Source: Apostichopus japonicus
Taxonomy: Eukaryota; Echinodermata; Holothuroidea; Aspidochirotida; Stichopodidae
Direction: 5' to 3'
DNA length: 64,000 nt
NCBI RefSeq assembly: GCF_037975245.1
Contig: NC_092569.1
Location: forward strand, 17,713,501 to 17,777,500
Part shown: positions 13,048 to 28,800 of the stretch, piece after piece
How the letters are laid out: every line of letters starts with the position of its first letter
How positions within the stretch are numbered: position 1 is the first letter of the stretch
The notes under the pieces: model-generated
Told to the model about the DNA's origin: nothing
Seen by the model: only the letters and a program-made list of their open reading frames with translations
Database searches by the model: none
Made by a program: the position numbers and the translations under genes

Positions 13048-16000
13048 GTTAGTATGTGCCATTAAGTACAATAATCATTGCATATGATCTTGCCCATTTA
13101 GTGGGCCCTGTATAACTAGAACTGTACTAAAAACTTAACTGACGTGTAACTGAGGCCTAGGCTAGGCCACATGCGCTCCAGGCCCACTGTATGAGGCACA
13201 ATATGCCCAACATATGGGATGATCAGGCTACTACTTTTGACTTGAGGCATAGGCCGCCTGTGCATATATGCTTTTAAAACTGCATACATGTCAAGCCCAA
13301 ACATATCTTCAAAGTACTCGCAATTTGGTGACTGCCCAAAAATCTACTGTACTCGACAAAGTGCACATTTCACTCACCACTGTGATTATTTATTGTTCAC
13401 GTCACCATACTGTGGATCTGCAAGTACAAAATCAATACTTTTTGTTAACTAAGAATAAGTTTAGGCAGATACATTGTGCTACGTACTTGCACATTGGAAA
13501 ATTATATTTCTGTGCATTATGAAATTTCAACTTATTCCACCAAAAGTAAGTGATGAACAAAGTAAAACATGGTGCATAATCATAAATAGCCTAAGCAGCT
13601 AGACCTAAGCCTAATTTAATGTCTCAAACAATATCAAAGGCACAACTACGGTTTACCTGTACAAATTTAGCTTGACTTCTGTAACATTAGGGCTCATATC
13701 TTCTACTACTAGTACTAGGCATATATACTACTGTACGTAACGATACGATAGCCAGGTGTGCTAGAGTTGTAAGCATACAGCACACACTGCAAAGTAGAAT
13801 TTAGAGCCGCTACTCCATTAGCATGAATTCGTACATTTTCCCAATTATTTATCTTGTCTTTTAGTTGCAGAATGGTGTGCAAAATAAGGCACTATTACTC
13901 CATGACACGGCCTAATTCACTGAACACTATTATATGCCAGTTATACATACTGTACAATATCAAGGTCTTGCAGCAATTTCTGATCAAAACAATTCAAGTG
14001 CATAGCTTCGTACTGCAGCAGTGATTGTTGTCAAAATTACGTTATGTACGGTATGTGACAAAAAGGCCTAACGTTATGATACTTGAGTGCACACATATGA
14101 TAACTTTGTTATCTCTTCACCTGAAGGGAAAGTGCAAGTTATTACTGATACTTGGTGTTCATTGAGAACTACAGATGCACAATTGTTTTCAGACAATGGA
14201 TGGGGACTATTAGCCAATCAAATCATGGGAATTTGGAAAAGCATCACTGTCAATTCTTAGCATGAAAATCTTTGTAAAGGAATGTTGTAAACCCTGTACC
14301 TTGCGGTTGATTAACAAGTTATGATATATTTATTTTCAAGCAAATTCAATGATCTGTAGAATTGAGAGAAATTTTAGTTCTTGTCAAAAAGAAAGAATGA
14401 AATATGATCAATAAAAATGTGTTTTGTTAATGTTTCCCATTGACCTGGTTGTGCGAGTGTAATTGGGGCTTGTTTCTCCAAAAATTCTGCCCGCTGGTTG
14501 CAAGCAATTCGAAGATTTTGCGCCCCTGGCCAAAACATTGCGTCCGGACGCAGAGTCCTGCGTTCGTAACAATGCTGTTAATAGGCGTACAGTATAGCTG
14601 GATAGATGTAGCGATCCAAAATAGACATTGATTCCAAAAAGATAGAGCTCTGATACTCAATGCCAATTAGAAAATTCCTTTGGATCTTGAAATTTGCTGA
14701 AACTTGTAACCATGTACTGTAGCTAGTAAAATTAGAATGAACTTTGTATAATCAATACTGTAGGTAAGTGCTTACTGAAGGATTTCAATCTGTAGGACTG
14801 ATGTTTTAGATTTAGGATTTTTACAGTGAAAACATAGAAGTACTGTATGTAATTTTCTCTCGTTATGTAGCCATGCATTTGGCCAAAAGTGCGTATCATT
14901 ATATGGCCACAATACAGCATGATATATATTCTAATGGCGATAAAGAGAGCTCTTGAATATAAACCAGCATAATTATTGGTGGACTGTAACAGTTTGCATC
15001 ACCTATTATGCTATTTCCCGTGATTTTGTCAAATATTGTTAACTGGCATTTGAATTTGAAGTTTCTTGGTTTACGACATGCAATATTGTACATGCAGTAT
15101 GCGTTGCTACAGTATAAGTAAACATTTCCGAATCTACTGTGAAAAAATCTGGTACAAGGTCATTTTATGAAATTTTACATTGTATTATAGCACTTGGTGA
15201 AATTTACACTGTATTTTAGTGACCAGTGTATAAAGTTGTAAAAATGCGACCATTCAGTTTCACAGTCCTCATTAAAAAGCCATATTTTCTTGGACGAACC
15301 CCTCCTTGTCCTGGTACTGTACAAATTATCCTATCCCAGCCTACAGTATTGTGCTCCCTATTCCTTGGCAGGGTTGGCCATTGACCAGTGGTGGTTACAT
15401 TTCTTTTGTAGTTGATTTTTCATTTTTTATTGATTGATTGTTCTGTCAAACTATAAAATCAGAAAATTAAAGCATCCACAGGCAAAAAAAAAGAAAAAAA
15501 TTGATGCTGATGAAAGTTCCAGAAATTTGGATAAAAGTCAGAGTGGAGGGACGTGATCATGTTGCTCATAGAGTAGTCTGATGCACACTGTAGAAAAGGT
15601 TTACAGATGTTCACAAACCTAAACAATTCACAACATTTTCAGTGCCACGTGCAAACAGAAAGTTTTAACGCAGCTAATGTAAGTTTGTATTAAATTAATT
15701 TTATCTACAGTACTTCCTATACATCCAGAAGCACTGTATGTGTTTTGAAGGCTCTCATTGTTGTCCTGACTGGACCAGATATTAGTCATGATTATTATTA
15801 TTATTATGATATTATGTGACATGATTACTACATTCCAGTTCCACCCCAAGCTGTGGATCATGTTTTTTTTTTTTTTTCTATAGAGGCTACTGTACATGCC
15901 AGCACAGTTCAAAGGCATCTCACCCTTAAAGCCTTAAAAGAATTATGAAAGCAAACCCTACTGTATGATGTTGTCATCATCATTTGCCATGCAGTGGCCA

Positions 16001-19000
16001 TACTGTAGATATGTACCAGGGAGTTCCATAACAACTATACATGTACTACTACAGTACATGTTACGTTGGCTGTTTACACTCAACTTGAAACTATGAATGC
16101 TTATATTATCAATAAATAGATCAATATCAGATGAAGAGCTGTATGTGGTCTTAGAGCAGATGTATATATATGATGAAATATAAAATTAGACAAACCATGA
16201 AATATTATTCTTGTAATTATATAGTGGTGTCTTTCATAACAAAATTGTGACAGAAATTGTTTTGTTGGTGCATTTTCCAGGACAACACTGGAAAATTCAG
16301 TTAAAAGTCTGTTGGGTAAGACCATACATTGCAGAATAGTAACGTCTCACAGTGCGAGTGAATTCATTCTGTTCATAATTGCATTAAAATAATTAAAAGA
16401 GTTGTCAATACCTACTGTATAACCACATTGCGTCCTAAATTCCCTTGAATTTATGTTATGTACATGTATACTGTAGGTTTGAGGCCAGATTAAAATTATA
16501 TATTCTGTATAGGCCTACACAGCACAAATTTTTATTAACACTGAGGAAACACAAAAAGAGGAGTTTAGCAAAACTTCATTACCCTTGTGAGAGTTACAGT
16601 AGACATACATGATACATTATATATATCCTAAGTGTACACAGTTACAATGTGCAGTGTCTTATGTTACACAGACCTCCACGATGCACATGGTACAGTACAT
16701 CAACACATATGTGGAACAACACATGGATTGTGAGATTCTAGGTATTTTGAAAGGAACAAATGATATTTTCCACTATTTATGTTTCAAAAAATTTCAAAGG
16801 GAATCTGCCTGTTCTCTAATAAACAGGAATTTTACATGACCACTGTGTCTTCTTTACAATTTCATCGATGCACATGTAAATTTTTTTGCTAGACTATGAA
16901 GAATGTTATTTATGCTGTTTTAAAGAGAACTAGATATACAGGGTACAGTACTGTAGTAAGATAGATATTTTTAACAGAAATTGAAATTAAAATGGTGTGC
17001 ATGTTACAGCTGCATGGATATTGTGGGCTTCTACTGTTTGTTTCATTTGATTTTTCATGTGTATTGTTAGACCATATGGTCAATTCCATGGTGACTCGCA
17101 TGACATTTTTACTAAAATTCCTCTCTATTTGATATCATTAAACCAATAAAGAAATTACCTGGGAGGAAAGCATTCATGTAGCAGCGAAAGTCACCTTAAT
17201 GCTTACAACAGTAGACAAAGAATATTTATACCTCAAGTATTGGGGGTGAAATTGGCAAAAAACTAAACGTGACTCGCGTAACAGTTACTATTAGCAAAAA
17301 TCAGAATGCACACACAAATGTTCGATTTCTTATGTCTTATTATTTATGATTGCAGACAGTAGGTAATATACTGTACGAGTAGTACATTTGTTCAGGCAAT
17401 ATATCTTGTCAATTAATATTTATAACAATATTTAGTCTGTTGAGGTCACTCATTTGAAAGTTATAGAAGAAACATCTATCAAAATGTGATTCAAATTACC
17501 TCTCATTTGTCATACAGTATTTGAATAAACCAAAAGTGTAATATTTGAGAAGATACATTCGCTCATAGGATTTTGGGAATGATTGAGCAGTTAAAACCTT
17601 AAAGCAGTATTTTGCGTCCTCGACTATGATATTTCTCAACCTCACTGACTTCACTATGCCATAACGACATACATAACTAGCTTATCTATTTATATTTTAC
17701 TTCAAATGGTGGCATAAAAGTCGAAAAATTTGCAACTTTCAACTGTGTTGTTCTCCAAGATATTTTCCGTTGGGAACCCAATAAACCTCGCCCATAATAT
17801 GAATATTTAAACACTACGAACGTCATTGACAGATACGTAATATAACACCACGCTTGATTTGTGTACAGTCTATATGGCAGTTGTACCAGGGAGTTGTACC
17901 AACGCAAAGTCTTGAATCTATTTTTAGCAACGGCTCATAACTAAACCTGCATCTCTGATTGGTTGAATTCAAACTAGTGGATTTGGGAACTGAATGCGAT
18001 TTAATTTTGTATGTGGAATACTCGCCAATTAACGTTTTTGGCAGGGAGAAACGTGGCTAATATCTTAATTTGCTGTTTTGTGATTTGATGTATGTAAAAA
18101 ACTCGATGGACATGTCAAAAAAGTAGAAAACGGCGACCAAACGCAAAATGCTCATGAATAAACATACTATTCACTGATTGGTGGAATTCAAACTAGTGGA
18201 TTTGGAGATATGAAAACTTTGTCGAGGACACTTTTACTCGTTATCGATATAAATCGTTAATTACTCGCTAATTAAGGCTCTTGGCAGGATGAAACTTGGA
18301 TGGTATCTTAGTTTACTGTTTTATGATTGATACATGTAAAAAAATCGATGCACATGTTAAAAAGGTGGAAAAAAGCGACCCAACGCAAAATGCTGCTTTA
18401 AGGTTGTCAAGTCATATCACATGGCATTGCCAGATACAAATATAGATTGTTTTTGTGTATTACTAAAAAATCAATGACATGTGCTAACTTTCCAAATGTG
18501 GTGATAAAACAGGCATTATATTGCGAATAAATGAGGGTCATTCCGTGTCAAATCACGGATGGCTGTTGCTGCACCCTTTCCAAAAATTCCCAAATTTATT
18601 GTATGATTGGACCACCATAAAATAAGCATATTCTGAAAATTTCAGTTGCATTGCTTTACAATTGGCTGATTTATCACACTTTGAAATTCCGCAATTTGTC
18701 GCCACCATGGCATTTTGGCATTTTCTTGACTTTTGAGGTCTCATTTCTCAGCAATTGAACATTCTACTACCTTTCTAATACAGATGCCTAAAGAGTCTAT
18801 CCCATAGAACAGGAAAATAAAAAATTAGGCTACAAAGATATTGTCTTGTGGAGTTAGGTCAACTTAAAAGTGTCAAAATATTTGATTTTTGTACTTTTCA
18901 CTAAAAAATGTGCTATTTTTAGTGATGAATTGCTCCTAAACCATTGCTTCAGGGTACTTGATTCTTTCAGAGGTTATTATGTCTAGTACAAATATTACAA

Positions 19001-22000
19001 AATAATGATTACAATGCTTTCCTAGACTATGTTTGCAAGTTGTGCAACTCTAAAGTTGCTATTTCATGCTGCGATTCAGCATGAGGTAGGGGTTTTGATG
19101 CCAATTTTTTACCAAAGTAACCATGTTAGAGGTGTCAGGGTTTATACTTTATTAAAAAGTATAAAGTTCTTACACAGTAACAAATTTCAGGGTTCTAGCT
19201 GTTCTCAATATTAATTTATGAAGTTGTTAAGTTGCTCCGATGTACAAAAGAGGTCGTTTTTGACGGCCAATAACTCAAAACGCGTCAAATTAAAAAAAAT
19301 TGATAATTTTTTCTGGAAGAAATATAGTACCACCCTGTTTGTACAAAAAATTTCAGGAGGGTGTTTTGCCTTATTTTGAAATGAAAAATCCTCAAAGTTT
19401 GTCAAAGTCAGTACACACATATGTATGTACAGTGTGTACGTGACTCACGTGACATTCGTAAAGGGTGATTTTCTGCAAAATTTGAATATCTTCTGCAAAG
19501 GAAAATTCAGTAATCCTTTGGTATCTATGTGACGACTTGATATTAATTATTTGGAGTAAAACTTTTGTGCAGGCAAGGAGAAAAAAACAAAAACAGTCAA
19601 TTTTGTGACTCACATGACAGTAAATTGAGTGTATTTACTGTTTTCAATTTACCACTGTTGTCTAATGCCTTGATGTCAAAATAAAATTGAAGCTATTAAG
19701 TGAGCACTATGCTATAGCAAATATAATTAGTCCAACACACAGTTAATAGTTAGAAACACTATCTTGAATTGACGTGACTCGCATGACATTCGTAAAGGGT
19801 GATTTTCCGCAAAATTTGAAAATCTTCTGGAAAGGAAAATTCAGTAATCCTTTTGGTATCTATGTGAAGACTTGATATTCATTATTTGGAGTAAAACTAT
19901 TGTGCAGGCAAGGGAGAAAAAAAACAAAACAGTCAATTTTGTGACTCGCGTGACAGTAAATCGAGGGTGTTTTCAATTCACCACTATTGTCTAATGCCTT
20001 GATGTAGAAAAAAAATTGAAGCTATTAAGTGAGCACTATGCTATAGCAAATATAATTAGTCCAAAAAACTGATGATACCTATGATTACTATGTACAAATC
20101 TGCACAATATGAAATTTCACTGTATTTTTCATAATTGAGTTACTACAGGAACCATTTGTTATTACCAACCCCATAATCAACAAATGATGTGTCGGGGGTG
20201 AAATTTTTTTTTTGATGTCTACAAGTATTCTATTTATTGGAAACTTATACAATTTTAATGTACAATGATTTTAAAATTTTTGGTATGATGTTGACCTTAT
20301 CATGGAATTGACCATATACATCATGGAGGAAATACAGCTACTGTATAGAACATATTGCATGTTTTCACCTATGTTCTTGTTGGTTATTCCAAGTACATAT
20401 GAGAAGAAAAAAAGAACAATTTGACATTGATGTCAAACTTTGCAATCCAACCTCCTGGAATGACCCAAATTAGTCATGTTGAGGAAAGCAGCTTTACCAC
20501 ACACTATGACATCACACACTGACAATATTGCAGCCACTTGATACAGGTTGAAACCATGTGGAGGGTCTGAGTATGTGATGGGTACATGTGAAAGGTGCAC
20601 TGATGCCACAGTCAAAGACTTCAGACTTTACAGGGCTAACATAAGGACTTTTCCTGACCTTTTGAAGTTTACGCTTTGTGTTAAGTTTACGCTTTGTGTT
20701 AAATTGGTGCACCTGTTCAGTGAAGGTGAACTTCAGTACATTAAGGTGGTGAGCACAGAGTTTGTGACCTCAAAGCAAACTTTAAAAAGTTTTCATAACA
20801 ACTGCAACTCTTTGGTACAGAAAGTACTTGTTATAGAGAGTTCATTGTGCACAACCTGTACCGGGTCAAGTAGTGGTCTTAGAACCATAATTGTTTCAGG
20901 TTAAACTGTATGACATACTGTTATTATATACTGTACATGAACTGTATGCCTGTAACTTTATTCACAGCCTGAGCCTACTGTGTACTAGGGCAGTAAGTTT
21001 TGCTTTATAATTGTGTTTGCTTCTGGAACTTTTCATCTTTTGGCTATTGAGTCTCCTCTGTAGCGTGTGTGTGAAGTCTACACATTGTTTGTACACAGTA
21101 TCAACATCTGAAATCATAATTAATAGTTCTAACTGTCCACTAGTACAGTATATATTTAGTTAAGTCAGAGTTCTTTCAGCAAGTTCCTTTGGGAGAGTTA
21201 CAGTTATTTCTGACTAGATACTGTAATTCCAACCTACAGTATTTCTCAGTATACAGTACTACCTTGCAATTAATCAACCGTACTGTACAAAGCCTCTTCT
21301 CCAACACTCCGGTCCCCTGCCCCCCCCCCCCCCCTTTCATTTGGTACAGGTTACAACTGTTCATTGCAGTTTGCTGTGCATTGTTATTGTGTCAACATTA
21401 TTAATACAGTTTGTTCCCCCAAACATAAAGTGCAGTATGTACAGTGAACAGAAATTAATGATGAAAGGGGAGATTTGTTGTACAATGGTGGATTTAATGA
21501 TTTGATTTAGTAATTAAGATACTTATACAGGTACCTGTAGATTAGGCCTACAGTAAGTACAGTAAATCAAGCTAGATGCAGAGTTAAGGTCTCAACGTAC
21601 TGTGTGCGTGCGTGTGTGTGTGAAAAATGTCTATTTCTGGATTTATAACAAAGCTTGCATGGGTAGTCAACTGATGCAATTCTATACACAATGAATTGAT
21701 GACAGTACAGTTCCTACATACAGTAGTACCAAACCTTTAGGACTTTTGTTGGTCTGAGCAGGGAGCTGCTTCTCTAAGTTACTCTAGCTAGAGTATAAGC
21801 TACGATACGATACGATACACCTCGTGTTCTGCTTCCACCCGAAGGTGCTTCAGCAAACTAAGGAAATCCTTAGTCGGTAATTATTGAGGTTCCAAGTTTT
21901 TTGTGCGTGGAAGGACACCGGCGAATTTCGCCTTCTCTTTTCGAATAGTGCCCTGAAGTAACGAGGCAGGGGTGTGTAGTCCTGCTCCCGGGACCGCAAT

Positions 22001-22767
22001 TTAACGTCCCCTCCGAAGGACGTGAGTACCGCTTCCACGTGTAGCCACTTTCCTACCACGAGAAAGGAGCGGGGTGAAAATTGGTGTCAGTGTCGACACC
22101 GAGGTTTGAACCAGGGACCTCAGGTACTGCAGACGTGCACTCTCCCGTTCTGCCACCTCACCGCTCAGTATAAGCTCCCTGGTCTGAGACTAAGTGGATT
22201 CAATTTTAACACCTACAGTAAGCCTCCTGAGGTCTCAAGAAGAATTTAACAAACATACCTGAAGGAACTGAAGGTGACACCTTGAGCATTCTTAATAAGA
22301 GACCTTTAGAGTAAAGACTGGCACTCCAAACCTTTATGACTTTGTTGGGTCTGGGACTAAGGGGATTATCTATTATAATACCTACTGTAAGGTATCAGGA
22401 AGGAAAACAAATATGTCTGAAGGTGAAACCTTGAGCGTATTCTTAATAACAGAACTTTAGAGTAGAGACTGCTTTGTTGTATTGACAAATTTTGTCTCTC
22501 CTTGTTGATTTCACCTTCACAGATAAAGCAGCAAGATGGTGTACAATTTCAGCTCCAGAACAGAAGAAATGCGAGAGCATGAAGATGGCATTTGCAGATG
22601 AAGGATTGTCCCCTGCTATTATGTGTGTTAATCGTGCAAGCAGAGAGGTAAAATATATATCTGTATGTATACATGTATAGTAAACCTCATATTAAACCAT
22701 GTAAAGAAAAAACAGCACCATACATGACATTTTAATAGACCAAGTTAAATATTATAAGTCACAGTCA

Positions 22768-22807
<40 letters not shown>

Positions 22808-25800
22808 TGGAAATTGGATGATAACAAGAGCTCAAAACATTAAAAATTGTCAACAACATATAAGACGTAAAATAATATACATAGATATGAAAACGTTTCT
22901 ATAAAATATAAAGATGAACACAAATATAAAATGTACAGGGTACCTACAAAATATAAAAGCGTACACAAATATATAAATGCCCTGGTATGCAATATAAAGT
23001 CTACAAGGTATAAAATTGTTTAACGGCTTTGGTGCGCATTGTATATCTTCACAGCAGAAGGATAAAAACTGTCAGTAAATTTTTTAGAACCCCTAAAAGT
23101 ACACATTCTTTTGCCTGAAGGCAGGAACTTGAAATAATCAGTTACTGGGTGGTAATCATCATTCAGTATATTTTCAACACATTTTAAACCAATGGTTTGT
23201 GACCTATGGGATGTTGGGATCAAAATGTCAGTCCCTCTACAGTACAGAGTGACTGAGATATTGTACTGTAGGTGTGTTCAGAAGACTGGTTGACATGACA
23301 CAGAGTGACACCAATATGTACTCTAAATTTTTACTGTTTAAATAACTGGATTTTGTTAAGAGCACTGCAGCCTGGCCCATTCACAGAGATGATGTTAGGG
23401 GATCCATGTGCCTGGGTTTTCAAATTTGTACTGAAGAGGTTTTAACAGTTAACTGCACATCAAATAGATAGGCACCCTAGATTATATAAAACAGTAACAT
23501 TAGATCAAATCTGGCAACTAGGGCACTTTAATCATACTACAGATAAATAATTAAGTTGGTTTTTGTCTCTGTTTGAATTGACCAAATTGATCAACTCTGT
23601 CCCAATTCATTTAAATAAATAATTTAATTCATGTAAATAATCAAAACACATTGTCTCTGCTCTCTTTACTTTTTTTGACAATGAAAAAACCGACTGTTCT
23701 CTAAGTATTATAATAATGAACAAGATATAACGTTATCGGTAACTTCCTCTCGTATGCAATGCAAAGTTCTTCATATCATGTATCAGTTCTGCAGATATCT
23801 GTTAATGTACTTTTTGATTACGTGCACATACTGTACAATCTGTAGAAGAAAGAAAATTGCCACAGACTTAATTTATTGTACAGTACAGATGTTAGATGCT
23901 CACTAGTGGAAGCTTCCATGAATGGATCGATGTGAAGGCTGAAACAGGGCAGTCTAATTACTGAATTAATTTGAACTTGAAAAAAAACACTGTACATTGT
24001 GTGAACACCTGTGATAAATTTTATTTACCCGTATTTCTATTCTAACAAGAAAATCAATTTGTTTGCCTTGAAGCAATGTTCTGTTCTGAGAAAAACATTG
24101 CTTTGCAGATCGTTATAAATTTATGCATTTCTGCTGTAATAGATCTTATTAATATTCAGTTTTTGAGATATCTTTGAGAATGACTAATCATAAAATCCTA
24201 TATATGGGTCAAAATACAGTTCTAGGTTACGAAAGTGTGACATTCATTGTAAAAAATGAACATAGACAGACATTTGTGAAACATGTTTTATTTGAACATG
24301 CAATATCTTCAGCAGACAATCAAAGAACAGTAAGATAGTTTGTTAACAGGAAGTCAAGTTTTGAGCACAAGAATGAGAATTTTTTTTTTTTTTGTACGTA
24401 ACTTGGTGTCCACCACATCGTATTGTTAGCAATGCCATTTCACATGCTTTAAGGCCATAAACCAATGCAAGTAGCTTAATTTATTTCTGAAAAAGCTTTG
24501 CTTATATTTTAAATGATCCTAAAGTGTGCATAAAGCCAAGTTGACATACCAGGCAGGGTGGACACCGTTACGTACAATTAAACCATTACATTTAACACAC
24601 TAAAGTAATTGTATGATGTAATCTCAGGGCTTAAAATCCTTTTATTTGTATAAAAACGAAATTTCCTTATGAATTAGCTATGTTTAATTACATGAACTGC
24701 CAACCACACAGTCTTTGAGAATGAAACTTGAAGTAAAGTGTTCGTAACAAGGACACCAAATAGAACTAGCGAATGGACAAATCTGTGCACAAACTTGTCT
24801 CTTCTTTTTTCCTTCATATTCAGCTCACTTCTGCATAAACACAGGAGCATATATCTATTTTACTAACATGCACCACGTGGAGCATGTGGTAGAACATATT
24901 GTTTTCAAGGAATGAGATGCAAAGTGGCAAGATGCTTGGCAACCCCATATTGGAAATAATCATTACACAACATTCTTTTTCCGTTCAGCCAGGTCAAGAT
25001 TTCCTGCACCTTCAGGAGGAAGCACAATGGAAGAGGCTCAGACCTACATCAATGTTTGTCTTTATACAACATATTTTTGCTGTCAATCACATTCAACTGA
25101 ATTATCAATTTATGAATTCTTACAAATATCTTAAAATAGTCATTTCGAACTATGCAAAAATAACTACAACATTGAATACGGAATGAAATAATGCATCCAA
25201 TATATCATGGATATTTGTCATAATGAATTAATATTCTATGAATTATAATGTAATGAAAATTGAATGAATACAAAGTAATGTGGTACATTGTATTGTACAA
25301 CAGGTAGTGAAGTTGAGTTTGCATTTTCAGTTCTTCAGGTCAACACATACTTTGGAAGAGTAACTTATATTTTCATAGCAGTGTTCATCTTGCTGACATC
25401 TTCATTGCTAAAGCGAAATTGCTCTCTTTTGTTGGCCAGTTCTGGATACCCAATTGTACAAAGTATGCTACTTCTTGGTTCCCATGAATCATCCTTTAAT
25501 GCAGGCCATACATACAAGTTGCTGCCACATTGCTTCATAAATCTTACATGGATTTCCTCCTTGTTGTCAGTTTGCCCAAGGACCTGGTGAAATGAATACA
25601 CAAGTGAACATTATTTGATTTGCTTGTTTTGCAAAATTATATTGATAATCATAATTAATGAAGTGACACCAGCATAGGAGGGGTAGAAAATGCCTATTGA
25701 TTCAAAATTGTTATTCTCTCCTGATCTATTTGTGGTAGAAAAAACAGCAAGAACATACATTATTTGCATCGTAAGAAATGCTGGGACCTGAGAGTGGGAG

Positions 25801-28800
25801 GGGGGGGGGGGCTTATGACACCACTGCAAATTATTCAGGATTGGCATTTACTTGAAATCCCTTTAATTACCAAGCTCATGTTGTTGAAATTGATTCAACA
25901 TCTTTTCAAATGTATTACTCACCTCCCCAATAAACACAGAGCAGGACTGTTTTCCAAACAGCTTTACAGCGACAAACGTTCCAGGTTGCAGCCTATCCTC
26001 AGGATCTGTTTCAACTCTAAGTACAAAAATGAATAAAATGTTTAGTTAAAATCAATATTAACTTAATTATGACTGGAAATCAATTACAAAATAAATACAC
26101 AACTTTTCAATACATATTAAAGATAAATGCCTTCTTAACAAATATTTCAATATTTTTAATATGTACAATTTGGGTTAACAATGCTAGGAACAATAACCTT
26201 AAATTTGAATAAGACAAAAATATCACTGTGAAGAAGATTGTTATACCTATTGGATCCAGGTGCCCTGCTTTCAAGACTGGCTCTTGTTGACTCAGGATTG
26301 ATATCACTGTCTTTAGTTGATGCAGCATAGTCCTTCACTTCAGGTTTTTCACAGATGATAGTTGTGATGCAGTCACTTACAGGGGAAGGTAGGTCAAAGG
26401 TTAAAGGCTCTCCCATGGATGAAAGAAACCCACAGCATGAATTATCAGGAACAGGTAGGTCACAGTTTGGAGTTTTGCTCCTTGATGATGGAACATCACA
26501 GTACGAGGGTAAGTTACTTTGGTTTATTTTCTTGCCAGTCTGTAGCTGAAAAATACCAACTGGACCCGCAAAGAGAACGTTGATGCAATTGTCATATTCC
26601 CCGCGAATGCACTTGCTGCAAAAGCAACTCCTCTCTCTGGCCATTATTATTGATGGCATAACCCCCACAAAACAATGCAGACTTCTTGTTTGAGGGACTG
26701 GTTTTAGTCCCTCGTTTCGTTCTTGCCTTTCTCTCTGTATTTCCCCATCTCTAACAAAGAAAAATGTCCTTCTGGAGTGGACATGCTTTTCTGGTACAGA
26801 CTGTAAGTAGTCCCGCCCATACTTGTAGAGGTCGTGAGCATTAGAAATTATGACCTGCCTCCCTTTCACAGCAGATGCTGCTAATCGTTTCAAGACGCCA
26901 ATCTCGCCATCACAAGGCCCTTTCCCGTGCCTACTACCAAAGAAGTGTTTCTCGACTTTGCAGCCTAGGTCTTCCATTCCATATGACGCTTCATTAAAGG
27001 AAGTTTTGTTCTTGTACTGACTCCCTGCTCCGTCAGAAAAGTGCACTTGCTTGGTAAAGGAGATCCCTTGTCTTCTTAGGTACTCGGTAGCAATTTCAAC
27101 AAAGTGATGGACAGCATGCTGGTCATGAGTGCGGTCATCAGAAACAAACATGAGAGATTCATGGACTACCTCATCACATGATTCCTCTGGGCAGTTGAAG
27201 TAAGCTACAACAGGGTGAATGGTAGCCTGGTTGTAGCTCCAGTGAGCACTTTGTGCCTCGTCTTGGTAGTGACAGTTATAATTTTCCGCAAAATCTAAAC
27301 AGAAGACAACCCATTTATCAGGGATGCTTTTGCAGAGGTTACTGAATTGCATGGCCTGCCATTTAGCGTTAGCTAAATGTTTTGCAAATGGTTCCAGTTT
27401 TGTTGCCAGGATATTCACCAGTTCTCCAATAGTGCCAGATTTAATCTTGAGAATCATTCTCTTTCCTTTCTCTGTTAGTGACATTTCCCATGACTTCCAT
27501 TGCACCTCAGATTTTCCCTGAACTTCAAGGAGAGGGTGCAAATGTTCTCTCACTTTATTCACACCACATTCATTACAGACTCGATCCACACATTCTTTCT
27601 TCGGGAAACTGCCCACTGTTGAACAAACCGTAATTTCAGATGCGGCATATACATCTTTGATAGCAGCAACCTTTTTGCCAGATGTGGAAATTTTTGGTCT
27701 CAAGGCTTCCAATATGAACTTAACATTGACACAATATTCACACATGCATTGCAGCAATTTTGTGTGTGACATTGGTTTAACATTAGCGGGGCGGAGTTTC
27801 TGGAACTGGCTGAGCGAGATTATGATGTGTGGATTCTCTTCTTTGAAAATTTTGTATGCACAAGAAGTTGTGCACTCCATAACCTTCCCAGAATTGGACT
27901 TTCTTGCCATTGGCAGCTCACGAGTAATGTCACCACGACTGTAGAAGTCAGTCACCTTTCTTACTTTGTCAGCGTCAAAAGCATCCTTTCGTTTCTTTCT
28001 TTCCAGTGTGACACCAGGTGACTTGGTTAGAAAATTCCAGCTGAACCCAAATTCTCTTTGGGCAGTCTTCTTCTTCACCTTATTTTTAATTGTTAACACT
28101 AAGTGCAGTAGTCGGCGAAGCTGTAGATCACGAGGTGAACGTGACCTCTTGATTTCCTGGATGACTTTCTTCACAGAGTTACTTTCCAGAAATGTGAGCC
28201 TTTTCCTCTGTGTAGGGCTGTAAATGAGCTTCTGTTTTAAAGCAGTTTTTCCGGGGTGTTGCATTCTGTACGACACTTGATAAAACCTCAGCAAACTTTT
28301 GAGGATTCTTTGGCAGAATACGCAGTGATCTAGAGACTGCTTTCCTTTTGGCATTTTGAGAGGCAAATACCCCAATACCAGGCTGTGCAGTGGGTGATGG
28401 AGTATAGGCATTGAGAGGTGTCTGTTGACAGGGACTGCTACTTCTGGCTGCTCTTTGTGCAGCGTAACGTTCCCGCCTAGCCTCATTCACTCTTCTCCTC
28501 TTTTGCGCCGACATTTTCTGCCTCTGTCTTTTCTTGTCTTGGCGCCACTTCTCTCTCAGACTTTTCTTCTCTGCCCTCGTGTATGTTCTGCTCTTGTTTG
28601 CACCTCCTAAGCCTGCTTCCTTCTTTCTTTGTCTGTACTTCCACATTCTTATGCGACTTAATTCTCTGTCTCTCACCTGCTGCTCTTCGCTCCGATTGGC
28701 CCGCCATAGTTTAAGTCGTATCTTTTCTTTCTCAGAAAAACTTTGGTACTGATCAGATTCTTTGCGTTGTCTTCTGTAAATCCTTTGATACTCTGCCTGA

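Larger units (their letters stand above)
17073..20318. mobile_element. candidate non-autonomous DNA transposon, inverted ends
   Basis: ATATGGTCAATTCCATG at 17074-17090 is matched in reverse complement at 20301-20317. Within it GTGACTCRCRTGACA recurs at about 17092, 17270, 19440, 19608, 19775 and 19942. No transposase is visible and no target duplication was found, so the boundaries are tentative. A second, overlapping pair of ends exists (18535 and 20468). Confidence 0.4.

Noticed and set aside
26156-26246. Unspliced C-terminal extension of the transposase main exon
   Set aside because: The donor at 26246 and two in-phase downstream exons with family-like sequence fit better than the hydrophobic read-through tail.
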